Shown here piece after piece: positions 61,405 to 64,000 of a stretch of 64,000 bases of DNA. Origin of the DNA: Gallionella sp. (GTDB lineage: Bacteria > Pseudomonadota > Gammaproteobacteria > Burkholderiales > Gallionellaceae); assembly GCA_028707275.1 (NCBI GenBank), contig JAQTUP010000002.1, positions 726,262 to 790,261 of the forward strand, in the 5' to 3' direction. A program made the position numbers and the translations under genes. Position 1 is the first letter of the stretch; every line of letters begins with the position of its first letter. A model generated the notes under the pieces. The model made no database searches and was not told the origin of the DNA. It worked only from the letters and a program-made list of their open reading frames with translations.

Positions 61405-62994
61405 ATGGATAAACTTCATTTAGCCGAAAAACCCACAATCCTTCTGGTCGACGATACGCCTGACAACCTGACCCTGATGAGCAATGTGCTCAGGAGTGCA
61501 TACAGGGTGAAAATCGCCAACTGTGGTGAAAAGGCGCTGAAAATAGCCTCGTCCGACCAGCCACCCGATCTGATTCTGCTCGACATCATGATGCCCGGCA
61601 TGGATGGATATGAGGTGTGCCGACAATTAAAGCGCAACCCGAACACGATGAATATCCCGGTGATCTTCCTGACGGCCATGACGGAAACGGAGGATGAACA
61701 AAAAGGGCTGGAGCTGGGGGCGGTCGATTACATCACCAAGCCTATCAGCCCGGCCATCGTGATGGCGCGGGTCAGGAACCATCTGGCATTACAAAAAATA
61801 AACCGCGAGCTGGAAAGTGCAAAATTAGTGGCTGAAAAAGCCAATCTGGCAAAATCCTCTTTTCTATCCAGCATGAGTCATGAATTGCGCAGTCCGCTCA
61901 ATGCCATCCTGGGCTTTGCCCAGCTGATGGAGTCCGAATCCCCTCCCCCTACATCCAGCCAGGTTCAGAGCATCACTCAAATCATTAAAGCCGGATGGCA
62001 TTTACTGGAACTCATCAACGAAATACTGGATCTGGCCAAGGTTGAATCAGGGCAGGTGCCTATGCTGAAGGAACCGGTATCGCTTGACGCCGTCATGCTC
62101 GAATGTCAGGGCATGACGGCGCCGCTGGCAAAACAGCGAGGCATCACCATGAGTTTCCCACCGCCGGATGAGACCTGGTTTGTCAGCGCCGACCGGACAC
62201 GGGTCAAGCAGGTTTTAATCAACCTGCTGTCCAATGCGGTCAAATACAACCGTGAACATGGAAGCATCGAGATTACTTGCACGGCAACGACGCCAGGACG
62301 GATACGCGTCAACATCAAGGACACGGGGGCCGGGTTGACGCCGGAACAACTCACGCAACTATTCCAGGCCTTTAATCGCCTGGGGCAGGAGACTGGCATT
62401 GAAGAGGGCACAGGCATCGGCCTCGTGGTGTCCAAACGGCTGATTGAGCTGATGGGGGGAACGATCGGAGCAGATAGCACCCCGGAGGTGGGAAGCGTGT
62501 TCTGGTTCGAGCTCGCATCAGCGGCTCAGCCGCATCTACCTGTAGAGATGAACGTTGCCACTCAGCCGGATATACGTCGTCAGGCGCGCATCCACACCCT
62601 GCTCTATGTAGAGGATAACCCGGCGAATCTGCAACTGGTCGAACGAATCATCGCACACCACCCAGACCTGGCGCTGTTGACTGCTACCAATGCGACGCTG
62701 GGGATAGAACTGGCACGCACACACCTGCCGGATCTGATTTTGATGGACATCAATCTGCCCGGCATCAGCGGCACAGAGGCGATGAAAATATTGCGTGAAG
62801 ATCAGCTGACGAAGCACATCCCCGTACTGGCCGTCAGCGCAAATGCCATCCCCCTGGACATCGAAACTGGCATCAGGGCAGGCTTTTTCCGCTACATCAC
62901 CAAACCCATCAAGATTGGTGAATTCATGGAGACTCTGGATAGTGCGCTCGAATTTGCCGACAAAACAGACCTCCTGAAAAAAAGGGAGAAATAG
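61405..62994 (+). CDS. REC-HisKA-HATPase-REC hybrid histidine kinase (no membrane segment)
   Basis: Product of 529 residues, predicted cytoplasmic. An N-terminal receiver (LLDIMMPGMDGYEVCRQL) is closely related to that of the HD-GYP protein, with a shared DNA stretch coding NPNTMNIPVIFLTA. HisKA His159 lies in [14 protein letters not shown], the ATPase has LLSNAVKYN, DTGAGLTPEQ and GTGIGLVVSKRL, and a second receiver (LILMDINLPGISG) ends the chain. ATG 61405 fits; the frame to 61348 overlaps the previous gene. Likely links the upstream kinase relay to the next gene, 3 bp downstream. Confidence 0.92.
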   Translation: MDKLHLAEKPTILLVDDTPDNLTLMSNVLRSAYRVKIANCGEKALKIASSDQPPDLILLDIMMPGMDGYEVCRQLKRNPNTMNIPVIFLTAMTETEDEQKGLELGAVDYITKPISPAIVMARVRNHLALQKINRELESAKLVAEKANLAKSSFLSSMSHELRSPLNAILGFAQLMESESPPPTSSQVQSITQIIKAGWHLLELINEILDLAKVESGQVPMLKEPVSLDAVMLECQGMTAPLAKQRGITMSFPPPDETWFVSADRTRVKQVLINLLSNAVKYNREHGSIEITCTATTPGRIRVNIKDTGAGLTPEQLTQLFQAFNRLGQETGIEEGTGIGLVVSKRLIELMGGTIGADSTPEVGSVFWFELASAAQPHLPVEMNVATQPDIRRQARIHTLLYVEDNPANLQLVERIIAHHPDLALLTATNATLGIELARTHLPDLILMDINLPGISGTEAMKILREDQLTKHIPVLAVSANAIPLDIETGIRAGFFRYITKPIKIGEFMETLDSALEFADKTDLLKKREK

Positions 62995-62997
62995 TCC

Positions 62998-64000
62998 ATG
63001 GTCAGCACAAACGAAATTCTCAATGCCCGTATCCTGATTGTCGACGACATGGAAGCGAATGCCCTTCTGCTCGAACGAATGCTGCGCAACAACGGCTATC
63101 TGTCCGTCTCAACCACGACCAACCCGGTTGAAGTCTGCGAACTTCATCGGAAGAATCAATACGACCTGATCCTGCTCGATCTGCTGATGCCGGGCATGGA
63201 TGGATTTCAGGTAATGGAAAATCTCAAGAAAATAGAGACGACCGGTTATCTTCCCGTCCTGGTAATTACCGCCCAGCCGGATCACAAATTGCGTGCGCTG
63301 CAGGCGGGCGCCCGGGATTTCGTCGCCAAGCCATTTGAGTTGGCAGAAGTTCTGGCACGCGTTCACAACATGCTGGAAGTGCGCCTGTTGCACGACGAGA
63401 TCCATAATTACAGCCTGGATCTGGAACAAAAGGTGATAGAGGTGGAAGCCAGCCACGAGCAGATCCGTCGCCACAGTGATGAGATCAAGAGTCTGTACGA
63501 TAAAATCGTGGGGGAACAGAAGCGTGCTGCCGAGTTTAGCCTGCAACCCGGCGCGATGGTGGGCGTCGAGAAGGAAGAACGCTCGGCTACGCACTGGTTC
63601 CAGAGTCTGCGACTGCGCCACCCGTGGCTGCAAATCAACCTGCTCACAGCCTTCGTTGCGGCGGCCGTAGTAGGCATGTTCCAGGAAACCATCGACAGGT
63701 TGCTGATACTCACCATATTCCTGCCTGTGCTGGCCGATCAATCGAGCAATACTGGCAGCCAGGCACTGGCCATCACGCTGCGCGGAATCATTCTGGGTGA
63801 ACTCAAATCCGGCAAGGAAAAAGCCCTGATCAGAAAAGAAGCGCTGTTAGGGTTGCTCAATGGCGCACTGGTGGTAAGCGGCCAACGGTTCCACCTGTAC
63901 AGGTGCGCTGGTTTATGCAGCAGGCTTGATCGGCAGCAACTCGTCGATGCGCCGCATGGTCCAAACGGGGAGTTTTTCCAGCGTATCTTTGAGCCAGGCA
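62998..64000 (+). CDS. Receiver domain fused to MgtE-type Mg2+ channel domain, interrupted by an IS66-family end
   Basis: The frame runs from ATG 62998 past the window edge. A CheY-like receiver (about 10-125, Asp61 in LLDLLMPGMDG, Lys in FVAKPFEL) leads into a coiled-coil linker (about 130-180), then GVEKEERSATHWFQSLRLR and helices matching the MgtE channel: HPWLQINLLTAFVAAAVVG, FLPVLADQSSNTGSQAL, TLRGIILGEL, KEALLGLLNGALV. The usual MgtE_N and CBS domains are absent. At 63874 the frame enters sequence typical of an IS66-family end, so only the first channel helices remain. The receiver could still act alone. Confidence 0.8.
   Translation, partial: MVSTNEILNARILIVDDMEANALLLERMLRNNGYLSVSTTTNPVEVCELHRKNQYDLILLDLLMPGMDGFQVMENLKKIETTGYLPVLVITAQPDHKLRALQAGARDFVAKPFELAEVLARVHNMLEVRLLHDEIHNYSLDLEQKVIEVEASHEQIRRHSDEIKSLYDKIVGEQKRAAEFSLQPGAMVGVEKEERSATHWFQSLRLRHPWLQINLLTAFVAAAVVGMFQETIDRLLILTIFLPVLADQSSNTGSQALAITLRGIILGELKSGKEKALIRKEALLGLLNGALVVSGQRFHLYRCAGLCSRLDRQQLVDAPHGPNGEFFQRIFEPG
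63874..64000. mobile_element. IS66-family insertion sequence, one end
   Basis: GTAAGCGGCC at 63874 fits the GTAA-starting terminal inverted repeats of IS66 elements. On the minus strand it is followed by the 3' end of a transposase gene (63913-64000). The element interrupts the MgtE-like frame; an 8-bp target duplication would be CACTGGTG (63866-63873). The rest lies beyond the window. Confidence 0.75.
63913..64000 (-). CDS. IS66-family transposase, C-terminal fragment
   Basis: The visible 28 residues end AWLKDTLEKLPVWTMRRI-DELLPIKPAA-stop. AWLKDTLEKLP and RIDELLP are typical of the C-terminal domain of IS66 TnpC transposases. The gene continues past the window edge. Confidence 0.75.
   Translation of the reverse strand, partial: AWLKDTLEKLPVWTMRRIDELLPIKPAA

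Overview
The window looks like chromosomal DNA of a Gram-negative betaproteobacterium, probably of the Nitrosomonadales/Gallionellales type. The basis is gene content and order: prmA with a DUF3426 zinc-ribbon gene, waaA-apaH, rsmA-pdxA-surA-lptD, and amgK-murU. The taxonomic guess is inference, not a database result. I see no rRNA, tRNA or CRISPR array.

Layout. 1-4040: end of prmA, a DUF3426 membrane protein, then waaA and apaH on the opposite strand. 4158-9713: two successive MBOAT plus SGNH-like gene pairs (polysaccharide O-acetylation modules); the MBOAT genes are recent duplicates. 9710-18013: LPS core/O-antigen glycosyltransferases, an O-antigen ligase, a WecA/WbpL-like initiating transferase and heptosyltransferase I. 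18062-22036: dTDP-L-rhamnose genes rfbC-rfbA-[four-helix-bundle gene]-rfbD-rfbB. 22091-27428: two GT4 transferases, rmd and gmd (GDP-D-rhamnose), and a WecE-type aminotransferase. 27431-35403: methyltransferases, an acyltransferase and what looks like a dispersed GtrA/GtrB/GtrC-type system. 35412-43907: a double GT4 enzyme, two FkbM methyltransferases, the Wzt/Wzm ABC transporter and manC. Together these read as an ABC-transporter-dependent O-polysaccharide locus with a D-rhamnan (A-band-like) backbone plus methyl, acyl, amino-sugar and glucosyl-type decorations.

44176-54474: housekeeping genes. These are rsmA, pdxA, surA and lptD on the minus strand, and amgK, murU, a degenerate-GGDEF/hemerythrin protein and pepP on the plus strand. 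55222-64000: a signalling island with a 1650-residue hybrid histidine kinase containing duplicated PAS domains, an HD-GYP response regulator, a second hybrid kinase, and a gene fusing a receiver domain to an MgtE-type Mg2+ channel domain. An IS66-family end lies inside that last reading frame.

A second theme runs through the window: small repeats inserted into genes. Degenerate 7-bp repeats and GC-rich palindromes interrupt or extend waaA, both MBOAT genes, a GT2 gene, rfbA, rfbB, pdxA and murU while keeping the frame open. Because 7 is not a multiple of 3, gain or loss of one unit would switch frame, which makes these arrays candidates for phase variation or protein-loop diversification.
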